Below are positions 1 to 8,288 of a DNA stretch of 64,000 nucleotides, piece after piece. The position numbers and the translations under genes were made by a program. Each line of letters starts with the position of its first letter. Position 1 is the stretch's first letter. The notes beneath the pieces are model-generated. The model had not been told where the DNA came from. It worked only from the letters and a program-made list of their open reading frames with translations, and made no database searches. Location of the stretch: the IMG/VR virus record IMGVR_UViG_3300042321_002277, positions 27,931 to 91,930 of that record; one strand, 5' to 3'. This DNA is from a virus.

Positions 1-988
1 GTCGATAAGTGCCAGTACTAGGATCGTATATGAGCCCTTTAAGATAGTTGCCTTCTGCGGAGTTTTCCATATTACCGTAGGTAGAGCGTTGCTGCGCTTG
101 AAAAGCGGTACATCCTGGAGATGTAGGGGCTAGCGGACATGGACATATATTAGCAGGGGGCCCTTGAGAGCATGGAGGCATGCACGCATAGCCCTCACAA
201 GTTCCGGACAGACAATCGTTGCAACATGTAGTTATGCCAGGCGGGCAGGATGCCGCCCACCCTTCCGGAATACCATCTCCTGGATTGGGATCTCCGTAGG
301 CGGCTGAGTCCGAATAATAGCAACTAGAACAGCATAGAGTAGTTATGCCTACGCTAAGCTCAGCATCGCACTCATCGCAGTTGGAGACGGGTCCGCACAC
401 CGTTCCATTTTGCCCATTTCCCGAAGTAGGAACTGCGGGGCAAGGCTCACAACTAGCGCTGGTTATACAGCCATTCACTATAGTCCTACAGCAGCATAGT
501 TCGATTGGCGGCGGAGTACAGCAGTCTTTCGGCTCACACTGCGGAACAGGAGGACAAGTACCGTCCTCTGATATTACACAGCCGCTAATGATAGGCTCGC
601 ACGGTCCGCATATCCAATTAGGACATATCCCCTGACCGCCGCTGCATGCCTCTTCTGCTTCTGGACTATCGCATTTTACGTCCGCAAAGTAAGACGCTTG
701 GCAATCAATTACATCTTGCTCCACGAAACCGCCTGGGCCGGGTGTAGCCCCGTCAGGCTGAGGAGTAGTACCTTGTACAAGTATCTGGCAATTGCAGTCT
801 TCCTCTTTTGCTACACAGTATCTAAACTTTTGAGACCAGGTAACAGTCTGAGGATCCCCGGGCACCATGCCGCAATTTTCGGGGTCTTCCTCTGAGGTAG
901 GGCAAACTTTAGACAAAGTTACACTTAAACAACACAGGTTCAATCCCTGGTCGCAACAACATACAATTGCCGGATTAAAAACGCCCAT
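1..988 (-). CDS. Cysteine-rich virion-like protein (3' end beyond window)
   Basis: The frame opens at ATG 988-986 and stays open to base 1, giving at least 329 residues with no stop, so the C-terminus is missing. I count about 43 cysteines (13%), many as CC or CCC runs and short C-x(1-3)-C steps, mixed with Pro and Gly. No signal peptide or membrane segment is visible. The start overlaps the stop of the upstream gene as TGATG, which supports translational coupling. It is the last visible member of the distal baseplate/fibre block, whose proteins become cysteine-rich towards this end. I do not recognise a family. A disulfide- or metal-stabilised surface or adhesion protein is an inference only. 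Confidence 0.75.
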   Translation of the reverse strand, partial: MGVFNPAIVCCCDQGLNLCCLSVTLSKVCPTSEEDPENCGMVPGDPQTVTWSQKFRYCVAKEEDCNCQILVQGTTPQPDGATPGPGGFVEQDVIDCQASYFADVKCDSPEAEEACSGGQGICPNWICGPCEPIISGCVISEDGTCPPVPQCEPKDCCTPPPIELCCCRTIVNGCITSASCEPCPAVPTSGNGQNGTVCGPVSNCDECDAELSVGITTLCCSSCYYSDSAAYGDPNPGDGIPEGWAASCPPGITTCCNDCLSGTCEGYACMPPCSQGPPANICPCPLAPTSPGCTAFQAQQRSTYGNMENSAEGNYLKGLIYDPSTGTYR

Positions 989-1272
989 CAGCGCTCTATG
1001 AAACTAAGTCCGTTTGGAAAAACCAGGACTTCAACCCCTAAGGCTTTCTTAATTCTATCTAGCTCTAGCTCGGAGGATCCCTGAAGCTGAGCCAGCAGCT
1101 GATTTACAGCGTCGCTCATGCGTTTTCTTTTTGCGCAAGCTGAGCAGCCTTGAGCGGAGGTCTCTGTCTCGACGGCATCGTAGGCAGCCTTGATGACCGG
1201 ACTTACGGCTCTTACCTCTGCGTTGTTTAGTAGCCCGTGTACCGTAGAGTACGTCATTGCAAACTTCTTCAT
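988..1272 (-). CDS. Small CxxC protein, unknown function
   Basis: 94 residues. The start is ATG 1272 with AAGG about 7 bases upstream. The centre carries a C-S-A-C pair (about residues 43-46) followed directly by a basic KRKR stretch. The second half looks helical, with a leucine-rich heptad-like segment at about residues 55-80. The single CxxC could bind metal or form a disulfide, but one pair alone does not prove a zinc site. It lies between two structural genes with tight spacing, so a virion assembly or minor structural role is likely by context. No family was recognised. Confidence 0.7.
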   Translation of the reverse strand: MKKFAMTYSTVHGLLNNAEVRAVSPVIKAAYDAVETETSAQGCSACAKRKRMSDAVNQLLAQLQGSSELELDRIKKALGVEVLVFPNGLSFIER

Positions 1273-1281
1273 GTTATTACC

Positions 1282-1686
1282 TTAAAATGAGGGCGAGTTG
1301 TGTGTTTCCGATCTTCGGTTTGTGTACTTAGTAAGTATAGATATGTCTTCTGATAGTATGTCTATCTGGTTCTTCATTAAACTAATTGCATCGTTTAATG
1401 TCTGTTGGTTGTAGAAAACCAGATTCCACGCGTTAGCTCTATAGAAATCCTGCCCTGCATTAGGGGCAGCCTTTCTAAACATAGAGAAATCCACGGCCTT
1501 AACAATACCGTAAAAAACGTCTACTGGTCCTTCTAAATCGTTCTTACGTTTAATTAAAAGCAAATTGCCGTCAACGAAAGAACCCGTAGTGCCGCTGACA
1601 CCAGTAGTGATCTGAACTCTATAGTGAGGATCTTGATTTCCCTCTCTAACAGTAGTAGTTATGAAATTTATAGATAGGTTGGCCAT
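1282..1686 (-). CDS. Hypothetical baseplate/fibre-cluster protein
   Basis: 134 residues. The N-terminal two thirds read as beta-rich (alternating hydrophobics, VSGTTGSFVDGNLLLIKRK at about residues 29-47). The last third is helical and amphipathic (about 95-125), so a beta head with a C-terminal helix or short coiled coil is plausible. The start ATG at 1686 abuts the stop of the upstream gene (1686-1964), indicating coupled translation. It is not recognised as a known family. Position among fibre and baseplate genes suggests a small structural or assembly component, which is inference. Confidence 0.7.
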   Translation of the reverse strand: MANLSINFITTTVREGNQDPHYRVQITTGVSGTTGSFVDGNLLLIKRKNDLEGPVDVFYGIVKAVDFSMFRKAAPNAGQDFYRANAWNLVFYNQQTLNDAISLMKNQIDILSEDISILTKYTNRRSETHNSPSF

Positions 1687-1964
1687 TAATAAGATCCTCC
1701 GTCTAGAACGTCTTTAGCCGGAGTTGCTTCGTATCTGCCAGTAGTGGCATTGAATACGAGCAGATCTCCGTCCAACGATCCAGATAGACTAAATTGACTG
1801 TTGAGTGCAGTCAAATCTATGACTGACCCGGTTATATTTAACGTAAATAGTTTTCCGTCAGCCAGGTTTAAAGCAAGCTCTCCAGGATACAGTTCCGCCG
1901 GAGTAGGAACTACTCCAGCTTGAATTGAATATCTCTGAATTGTGCTTTTAAACTCGATTGGCAT
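1686..1964 (-). CDS. Short fibre-type protein with phage fibre N-terminal motif
   Basis: 92 residues. Residues about 19-41 read P-T-x-A-E-L-x-P-G-E-L-A-L-N-x-A-D-G-K-L-F, the motif found at the N-terminus of many phage tail-fibre and tropism proteins, where it forms the particle-proximal attachment domain. The remaining 50 residues look like a short beta tail, so the protein resembles a fibre reduced to its attachment domain. The same motif opens the much longer fibre at 32744-33814. Its start lies 17 bases inside the end of the cysteine-rich gene 1948-3072. Role as a small fibre or adaptor is inferred from motif and context. Confidence 0.75.
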   Translation of the reverse strand: MPIEFKSTIQRYSIQAGVVPTPAELYPGELALNLADGKLFTLNITGSVIDLTALNSQFSLSGSLDGDLLVFNATTGRYEATPAKDVLDGGSY

Positions 1965-3072
1965 TGTCGGGCGATCCGAAGAACATTCCTGCTGAGGTTA
2001 TAGAACGAGTAGGCAACATGGAGGTGAGGCCAGCATCTGTACCTACGCCCTCTTCACAGTCTCCGTCAAAAGCCACCTGTTCGCTAAAGAACCAAACCAT
2101 AGGACACTGACATGCGTCGTAGTTGGGAACAGGTCCGCTTTCTCCCTCAAGTACTCCCCAGGGAATCCAGCCGTACATAAGCACCTGAGTTCCGTTCATA
2201 ACAGGTACAGGCTTATACCCCTTTTTAACCTGCGCCTCAAGACTTATTCCAGGCGTTAGATACTTGTCGTACACCATCTCTTTGTTGTTCCAAGCCGCGG
2301 TATAAGGCAGCGATGTATTGTAGTTTGCCCAAGAGGCTGGAAAGCAGGCAGGCAAACACATATTTGCAGCCGTTACGCAGAAGGACGGAGTCCAGGCATA
2401 CGACCACCCAGTTGCAATAGATCTGCCGGCTATATTGTGGTACGTTTGGGGAACTGAGCCGGTTATCTCTGCTAACAGAGGCCCTATCAAGTTAAACTTC
2501 GCTACCTGCGCCCCATATCTAGATCTAGCGTCACACAGAGGTTCGCAGGCATTGTTTCCCATCTCTCCTAATGTTTTAGGTACAAATGCGGCAGCTCCCG
2601 TTGCCTTCGCAAAGAACTCCTGAGGAGTTTTGTAGCGATCATTTTGTGTGGGGCCTACTCGTGCACAATCTGCATAAGTGGTATATCCAAAGCCGCTTAT
2701 GTTTGGAGAGCCTCCGCCAGAAGCAATGTTGGGCGGCACTACCAAGTTTAAATTCACCTGCGGCAAACAGGCGTCGCCTGAAATGTAGGATACTCCGCCC
2801 TCCAGTCGAATAGTCTGATCTGGATCGTCTTCTGCTGCAGGAGTGTTGGTGACTTGTAAGCTTACTGGGTTACAGCCTATCTCTGCAGGGGGTGGAGTCG
2901 GCCAAGGACGTCTGGCGTTATCGTTAACGCATTTTGGCCCATCGGGATCTCTTGGATCCGGTATGCATATCTCAACAGGGATTTGACCTGAGTCACAATC
3001 TACAGAGACAGGTAGCGATACGCAGCCCGGTCCAGTAATTGGTGGAATAGGAATGCATTTATCTAGGCTCAT
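1948..3072 (-). CDS. Cysteine/proline-rich structural protein
   Basis: 374 residues. The N-terminal third is rich in Pro, Asp and Cys (C at about 6, 17, 26, 36, 48 and 67). The middle and C-terminus are aromatic- and Asn-rich with further Cys pairs, for example C-E-P-L-C around residue 177. It shares the Cys-rich style of the truncated gene at 1-988. No signal peptide or transmembrane helix is visible, as expected for a cytoplasmically assembled virion part. The gene follows the R-[NR]-Y-P paralog series and overlaps the next gene by 17 bases. I do not recognise a domain. An outer adhesin or fibre tip protein is the likeliest context-based guess. Confidence 0.7.
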   Translation of the reverse strand: MSLDKCIPIPPITGPGCVSLPVSVDCDSGQIPVEICIPDPRDPDGPKCVNDNARRPWPTPPPAEIGCNPVSLQVTNTPAAEDDPDQTIRLEGGVSYISGDACLPQVNLNLVVPPNIASGGGSPNISGFGYTTYADCARVGPTQNDRYKTPQEFFAKATGAAAFVPKTLGEMGNNACEPLCDARSRYGAQVAKFNLIGPLLAEITGSVPQTYHNIAGRSIATGWSYAWTPSFCVTAANMCLPACFPASWANYNTSLPYTAAWNNKEMVYDKYLTPGISLEAQVKKGYKPVPVMNGTQVLMYGWIPWGVLEGESGPVPNYDACQCPMVWFFSEQVAFDGDCEEGVGTDAGLTSMLPTRSITSAGMFFGSPDNANRV

Positions 3073-3080
3073 ATAGATCC

Positions 3081-3998
3081 TTACTGGCAGTTAAATACGT
3101 TTGGATTATCTGAACTTTGAGGCAGCCCTACGTATATAAAGCGTATTATATGCGGAAAGCCAGACAAAACCGAACTGTTAAGGAAGTCAGCATTTACAGC
3201 GTTCAGCTCTGCTCTTGTAAACGCACTGACTGCCAATGGACTTTGTGCGACAATCTTTACATCGCCATTTGCGTCAGGCTCCACTCCAGAAATGCTGTAA
3301 ATTCCCTCGTTGCACAGTATGTCCTTGGAGTTAATTTTTTCTACCCACGGTCCACACTGCTCAGCCTGAGAGTCGTTTGCACCCTGCTGAGCGCCTATTA
3401 TCACAGTGCGAGTATTAGTGAGAACCGAGATAGTGCAATTGTCCCCGGCGACCAACTTCACGTCGCCTACAACCGGCTGGGATTCGTCGGTATATCTAAG
3501 AGTGTCGGTTTGCTGCAGTAAAGGCAAAGCGCTTCTACAAGTTATCTCATTAACTCGTTGCTTGCACAAAGCTACTGCCGTGCTTGGCTCAAATGCAGCG
3601 TAGACAAATATAGGCTCAGCCGCAGCAAAGGGAGTAAACAGGTTTTGAAGATTGCTAAAGCAGATATAACCCTCAACGGAGTATGCAGCTAAAGTAGGAA
3701 AGTCCTGCGAATCAAAATGGTATCGCACATATTCCTGCGTAGCATAAGCATCGTCTGCAAATTCCAGTACTGGATTACCTATCACAGTAGGCCCAACCAA
3801 TAAGTTTATTCTTACCCTCAGCGGCTGACCTGGAGCTTTGTGCAGTGATGCCAGCTCTACAAATGGCGCCTCTACAAAAGAATCGCCGGTTACATATATT
3901 TTAAAGTCAACTAAAGTCTTGCGCAAAGCATCTATTTGACTACTGTTGCCTGCAATGGACGCTAAGGGATAGGATATGCTACTAAAGGCGTCGTACAC
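3081..3998 (-). CDS. Baseplate/fibre paralog, divergent member of R-[NR]-Y-P family
   Basis: 305 residues. The start is GTG 3998, supported by GGGAGG ending 5 bases upstream; the upstream stop is only 1 base away. The N-terminus (S-I-S-Y-P-L at about residues 7-12, then a V-D-F-K strand) is a degenerate form of the module in the three upstream paralogs. About residues 218-255 carry the internal signature I-x-x-I-S-G-V-x-P-D-x-N-G-D-V-x-I, widespread in phage distal-tail proteins. It is therefore probably a structural baseplate or short-fibre subunit. Similarity to its neighbours was judged by eye. Confidence 0.75.
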   Translation of the reverse strand: MYDAFSSISYPLASIAGNSSQIDALRKTLVDFKIYVTGDSFVEAPFVELASLHKAPGQPLRVRINLLVGPTVIGNPVLEFADDAYATQEYVRYHFDSQDFPTLAAYSVEGYICFSNLQNLFTPFAAAEPIFVYAAFEPSTAVALCKQRVNEITCRSALPLLQQTDTLRYTDESQPVVGDVKLVAGDNCTISVLTNTRTVIIGAQQGANDSQAEQCGPWVEKINSKDILCNEGIYSISGVEPDANGDVKIVAQSPLAVSAFTRAELNAVNADFLNSSVLSGFPHIIRFIYVGLPQSSDNPNVFNCQ

Positions 3999-3999
3999 T

Positions 4000-4833
4000 T
4001 TAACCTCCCGCCATGCTAAAGATAATCGAATTGCCCTCGGTAGTTATACGGAAAGCAGGTCTAAGTTCCCTAGTATCTTGTATCGGGTTGAAGGCGGCTG
4101 TCTTCAACGAAAGCACCACTGAACCATCCGCTTTTTGTTTTAACTTAGTTGCAAACGGTCCAACCAAGGAACCCTCGAGAGTTTTTACATAGTGCACTAA
4201 AGTTATGTTCTTTAGGAATATTCCGTTAAGGTTCAAGACTTCAGACTGAGGGTAGTTGGGATCTACGCACTCGTATCTAGTGAAGTGAGGATCACCTAGA
4301 ACGCTAATTTTAATAGTGTTGGAGTCCAGTCGATCTACTCTAATGCCCTCGTTACCCGTCAGAGTGATATCGCCGGACTTTTCATTCAAAGACTGAACTT
4401 GGTTTTTGGGCAGGTACTCGCAAACAGCTGGCAAAAAGGTGGCAGCCTCAGGAGTAAGTTCGTATTGTCCTTCGTCCACGGATTGCAGCAAGAAGCTTTT
4501 ACTTGGATCGATTACCAAGCATCCTCCAAGTACGCCTTCGGAGTCAAATATCGATATTTGTTCTTTGGTAGAGCCAAATTCTATCTTGGCCTCTCCCAGT
4601 ACGTCTCCAGCTGCTGAGCTTAATTGTAATGCAACCATAGCATCAGTCCTGGTTACTCTGCTGACATAGCAGGGCTGCTCAGACGCATAGTTACCTCTTG
4701 CATATATTCTTGCGTCTACAATCCAGCTCTGAGGCAAAAAGCCGGAGCTAAAAGAAAGAGTGCTGCTATCCAAAAAGGGATAGTTTCTACTTGCGTTTAA
4801 ATTACGCCATTCTAAATGCGGAATTGTATTCAC
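4000..4833 (-). CDS. Baseplate/fibre paralog, R-[NR]-Y-P family
   Basis: 277 residues from GTG 4833, which overlaps the upstream TGA as GTGA and has AGGAG 7 bases ahead. The longer frame to 4971 lies inside the upstream gene and lacks the family pattern. With this start, residues 8-18 read E-W-R-N-L-N-A-S-R-N-Y-P, matching the N-termini of 8289-9251 and 4830-6383. A D-A-R strand follows where the others have V-D-M-K. The centre has the S-L-N-x-x-x-G-D-I-T-L-T-G-N signature. It is probably a structural distal-tail protein from a tandem duplication. Function beyond that is not visible. Confidence 0.8.
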   Translation of the reverse strand: MNTIPHLEWRNLNASRNYPFLDSSTLSFSSGFLPQSWIVDARIYARGNYASEQPCYVSRVTRTDAMVALQLSSAAGDVLGEAKIEFGSTKEQISIFDSEGVLGGCLVIDPSKSFLLQSVDEGQYELTPEAATFLPAVCEYLPKNQVQSLNEKSGDITLTGNEGIRVDRLDSNTIKISVLGDPHFTRYECVDPNYPQSEVLNLNGIFLKNITLVHYVKTLEGSLVGPFATKLKQKADGSVVLSLKTAAFNPIQDTRELRPAFRITTEGNSIIFSMAGG

Positions 4834-6383
4834 GACGCTGCTCCTGCTACGCCTATCGTTCTTATTCCAGGTAGGCCATTGCTTCTGGTGTAGTTTTGTA
4901 CCAGGGTGCCTATTCCTTGGGCTGACAGCACACCTGCCGCCAATACAGAGCCGTTGGACACTATTGCCCAAGCGTCGTTTGGAGCTCCACGAATTTCCAA
5001 CATGCAGGCCGGATTCGAACTGTGCTGATACAGGCCGTAACCTACTCTCATGTAAATTCCGGATTCTGGGAATGTATCTAGAGCACTAATACCAACAGAT
5101 ATCTCAGTAACGCCGATAGTGTCGTAGATCGTCGTTGGTCCAAGAGTAAGTGCGTAGCTGTCGTTTCCGTATACCACCTCACGATTGGATCTGAGGTTGG
5201 TATTCAATCCGCCAAACGCAACCAGACTTACTCCGTCATTTCCATAAAGCTGCCACTCTCCTAGAGCAGCATCGACGTGAAGAGCGTTTAAAGTCTCTCC
5301 AAAAAAGAATATAGGAGAAGTAGTACCAAATATAGCTACCGAGGGTCGAGTTGGATGCTGCTGCAAATAACTGAACGAGTAGGAATAGCTGGATACGCCA
5401 TCAAATATCTCAAATGTAAGCTTGGTATTTGTATTTAACGACACTCTGTCTTGAGCAGGTGGCTGAGAATAAGTGCTGGTGAATTGAGCCAAGCCTTGGA
5501 CAGTACCGCAGGTCTCCGGTATTTCCAATCTTCCCTTGCAAAATGCCTCTAATGGCAAATCTGAGGATATGACTACAGTCTCTTTGTCTCCGGCACCTTC
5601 GTATCTGGCGTACATAGGCTTATCTAGGACTATTACAAGCTCTCGGTCTTCGCCCTGGGGGACTAAGCCGTTGAGGCTTCTTATGGCATTAAACGCACAA
5701 GTGTTAGATTCCGGGCGTCCTCCGCACTGGCCTATAAATGCCTGCAGGCTCTGCCTCACCTCAGACTTAGTGCCGCTGAATTGAATAGCCAGGCCTTTGG
5801 AATCGGACACCACTTCCAATCCGTTCTGGCCCACCAGCTGCACCTTGCCGTCTACTGTGGTGTCGAATCCCTGCTTTCCTATAGTCGTAACTCCGCCATA
5901 TTCGTATCTACTTATGCAAGAGTCCGATATCATCGAAGCCTGAGGTCCAGAGAAAGACCAGGAGCCCTCTGTAAGAACTCCGGAACCGAAAACCACCCAT
6001 CCGCCAACTCCAGGAACCTCGGGCTGTAAATGCACTATAGAGCCCGGAAGACTGTTAGTTCTCCGCACCTGAACAGTGGCAAGTACAAAAGCCCCAAGTA
6101 CTGAATATTGCTCATTTGAAATAGTGGCAGCAGGAGTATCTGGAGAAAAGGGATGCGTCTGAGATCCCATTATTGTGAGAGTTACCAAAGACCGGGTTGT
6201 CTTTATGCTGGCTACAAATGCGCATGCAGCCACTGCCCCAGGCACCACGAGCTTCATATCTACCAATAAAGAGTTTACTGCAGAGACGTCCGTAGAGGCG
6301 TAGGGCTCCAGAGTAGCCCTTTCAGCCACGGGATATCGTCGATATTCATTGTCGTTGAGGAAGTCTCTACTTACTACTTTCAT
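4830..6383 (-). CDS. Baseplate/fibre paralog, R-[NR]-Y-P family, long form
   Basis: 517 residues. The N-terminus has D-F-L-N-D-N-E-Y-R-R-Y-P (about residues 7-18) and then L-V-D-M-K-L-V-V-P (about 40-48), both shared with 8289-9251. A mid-protein Cys-flanked signature C-x-x-x-x-I-R-S-L-N-G-L-V-P-Q-G (about 250-265) is followed by an extra beta-rich C-terminal domain of about 220 residues that the shorter paralogs lack. That added domain could be a receptor-binding or multimerising part, but nothing in it is recognised. The stop overlaps the start of the next paralog. Confidence 0.8.
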   Translation of the reverse strand: MKVVSRDFLNDNEYRRYPVAERATLEPYASTDVSAVNSLLVDMKLVVPGAVAACAFVASIKTTRSLVTLTIMGSQTHPFSPDTPAATISNEQYSVLGAFVLATVQVRRTNSLPGSIVHLQPEVPGVGGWVVFGSGVLTEGSWSFSGPQASMISDSCISRYEYGGVTTIGKQGFDTTVDGKVQLVGQNGLEVVSDSKGLAIQFSGTKSEVRQSLQAFIGQCGGRPESNTCAFNAIRSLNGLVPQGEDRELVIVLDKPMYARYEGAGDKETVVISSDLPLEAFCKGRLEIPETCGTVQGLAQFTSTYSQPPAQDRVSLNTNTKLTFEIFDGVSSYSYSFSYLQQHPTRPSVAIFGTTSPIFFFGETLNALHVDAALGEWQLYGNDGVSLVAFGGLNTNLRSNREVVYGNDSYALTLGPTTIYDTIGVTEISVGISALDTFPESGIYMRVGYGLYQHSSNPACMLEIRGAPNDAWAIVSNGSVLAAGVLSAQGIGTLVQNYTRSNGLPGIRTIGVAGAAS

Positions 6384-6391
6384 AGTTGGCC

Positions 6392-8287
6392 TCAGATAAT
6401 TATGGTTGCTGCCGTCTCGAACTCTCCCGCAGGAATATCTACTTCGTCATCTGAGGCATCGACAGCCTTGCACTTAGTGACAAATCCGGCAGGTTGTCCT
6501 GTCGGAGGAGGAGTATACTTAGCTACCACTTGAATGGCGCCAGTGTACTCACTAGGTATGCTGCCTAGCAAGGCATCGTACTGCCCTGTCAGATTTAGCG
6601 GAATAGACACACTTCCGGCGTCTGTCCAGGCGTTATCAGCAAACGTACGGTATAGCAGAGACACGGAGGACTGGCCGTGTACGGCGTCGGAGAACTTCAC
6701 TCTAACGCTTCTATCAGTTCCGATAAGCAAGTAAGAAGCAGTCGCAGACGGACACGGATTGACGGACTTCTTGTTAGGCGCCATGGCGGCAGTCTTCTTT
6801 ATGTTTTCCGCAATCACTCTATTGCTGGCCTGTCCGCAAGGAGATCCCTGAGGAGTCGGAGAGCTGCCAAAATACGTAAATGTCAGGTTTATGTCTACAT
6901 AGCCAGGGCTGGCGTTTAGATTGACTATTTTTCTGAATATAGGATCTACAATGACCAGACCCGAGGTGATCATTAGATACCCTGTGCATGAAGGAATATC
7001 GTTAGGCTGTTCTTGCTGGCAAGACGTAATTGGAAGCGACGACAAGTCCACGCTGGTCTCTATTACGCCCTGCGACTCTATATTGAATAGAAGCCCCTTG
7101 TTAGTAGGATTTAGATTCTTATAGTAAAGATATGATGCGTCAGATATTGGAATACAGGCAATAGGCTGACCTTGAGCTATGGAATAAGACACACCATTCT
7201 CGTCAGTAGCCTCCATATTGTATTTAGCAGTCACTGCATGCTTCAGCTTCATCGACAGTGCGCGGATCGTATGGCCGGTGTTGTTCTCGGCCATGGCCTG
7301 AATCTGCAGCTTAAAGTTTTGTTGTGGCCAAAGTCTAAATCTTGGAGTAAACGAGCCGGCAGTCTGACAGCATGCAATTCTGCTGTTGAACCGCTGCGTA
7401 ATCACGTTGTATTCGGTGACCAGCTCGCCTAATCGCTTTACCGCTTTATGGTACAGAACGGCCACACCCTTAGTGTAATCCGATACGTCTTTATAATCTT
7501 GGCATCTGCAGCAGGGAGCACAGTGTGAGTTCAGGGCCACTTGAGGATTAGAGCCATTTATGTACCTGCTGTCTACGCTGATGCAGTCTGCTGTTTGCGC
7601 CTGTATCGAAAATTCGCCTTTATCGTTGGCCTCTTGGCCGTTGATTCTGCGCAGCACCTGCTCGATAGCAGGAACAGTGTCGCAAGGCTCTACTCCTAGC
7701 CCGGCCCCAGGAGATACGCTGAAAGTTACAGCTACAGGATCTTCTGCAGAGTAGTCCAGGGCATAGTTATACCCTTCCAATACGTGTACTGGTCTTGCTG
7801 GCAGGATAGCATTATCGACATCCAGAGCTACAGTTCCAACCTCCGGCTCCAAGCAAAACGGAGCCAGCGGATATTGATTGATTGGATACGAGCTGAACTC
7901 TACCCCATCAATAATTACGTAGGTTATATAGTAGCCTTTTTGAACATTAGCCAGCGTACCGTATACGTATCCGCCTAGCGACTCCTCCGTCCTGTACAGA
8001 GTCTGAGATGTGTCATATGGGCCGTTCGTAGTACTTATTGCGTTTTCAAAATCTTGCCGGCTGAACAGCTGGCCTGCAGAAGTAATTACGTTACATTTTA
8101 GTTTGGGTCCGAGGCCAGGATTCAAGGCTATGCTTACATACTCCAGCATTGCGCTGCTTAAAGCACCGGCTGCGAATACCTTAAATGCCACTATTGGCGG
8201 ATTTCCGGTCGGAGCAGTGGACAGGAAGGGCAGTCCGTTGGCCTCGCACTCCTCTAGAAAGCCCGCTGCATACTTCGTAGGGCTCAT
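6392..8287 (-). CDS. Large Cys-cluster baseplate/fibre protein
   Basis: 631 residues from ATG 8287, preceded by GGAGG at 5 bases; the frame to 8323 lacks such a site and overlaps the upstream gene. About residues 225-285 carry R-I-N-G-x(7)-G-E-F-S-I-Q followed by C-A-P-C-C-R-C, which parallels C-A-K-P-C-C-G-C in the adjacent 8289-9251. It lacks the N-terminal R-[NR]-Y-P module. A helical segment (about 290-325) follows the Cys cluster, then a beta-rich C-terminal half. The Cys cluster could be disulfide-bonded or bind a metal. Distal-tail structural role is inferred from the family and position. Confidence 0.8.
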   Translation of the reverse strand: MSPTKYAAGFLEECEANGLPFLSTAPTGNPPIVAFKVFAAGALSSAMLEYVSIALNPGLGPKLKCNVITSAGQLFSRQDFENAISTTNGPYDTSQTLYRTEESLGGYVYGTLANVQKGYYITYVIIDGVEFSSYPINQYPLAPFCLEPEVGTVALDVDNAILPARPVHVLEGYNYALDYSAEDPVAVTFSVSPGAGLGVEPCDTVPAIEQVLRRINGQEANDKGEFSIQAQTADCISVDSRYINGSNPQVALNSHCAPCCRCQDYKDVSDYTKGVAVLYHKAVKRLGELVTEYNVITQRFNSRIACCQTAGSFTPRFRLWPQQNFKLQIQAMAENNTGHTIRALSMKLKHAVTAKYNMEATDENGVSYSIAQGQPIACIPISDASYLYYKNLNPTNKGLLFNIESQGVIETSVDLSSLPITSCQQEQPNDIPSCTGYLMITSGLVIVDPIFRKIVNLNASPGYVDINLTFTYFGSSPTPQGSPCGQASNRVIAENIKKTAAMAPNKKSVNPCPSATASYLLIGTDRSVRVKFSDAVHGQSSVSLLYRTFADNAWTDAGSVSIPLNLTGQYDALLGSIPSEYTGAIQVVAKYTPPPTGQPAGFVTKCKAVDASDDEVDIPAGEFETAATIII

Positions 8288-8288
8288 A

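Noticed and set aside
345-895. Two plus-strand frames near the left edge
   Set aside because: The minus strand is open through the whole stretch as a Cys-rich gene overlapping its upstream partner.
4834-4971. N-terminal extension of gene 4000-4833 up to 4971
   Set aside because: Lies inside the upstream paralog, has no ribosome site and breaks the family alignment; GTG 4833 has AGGAG and a GTGA overlap.
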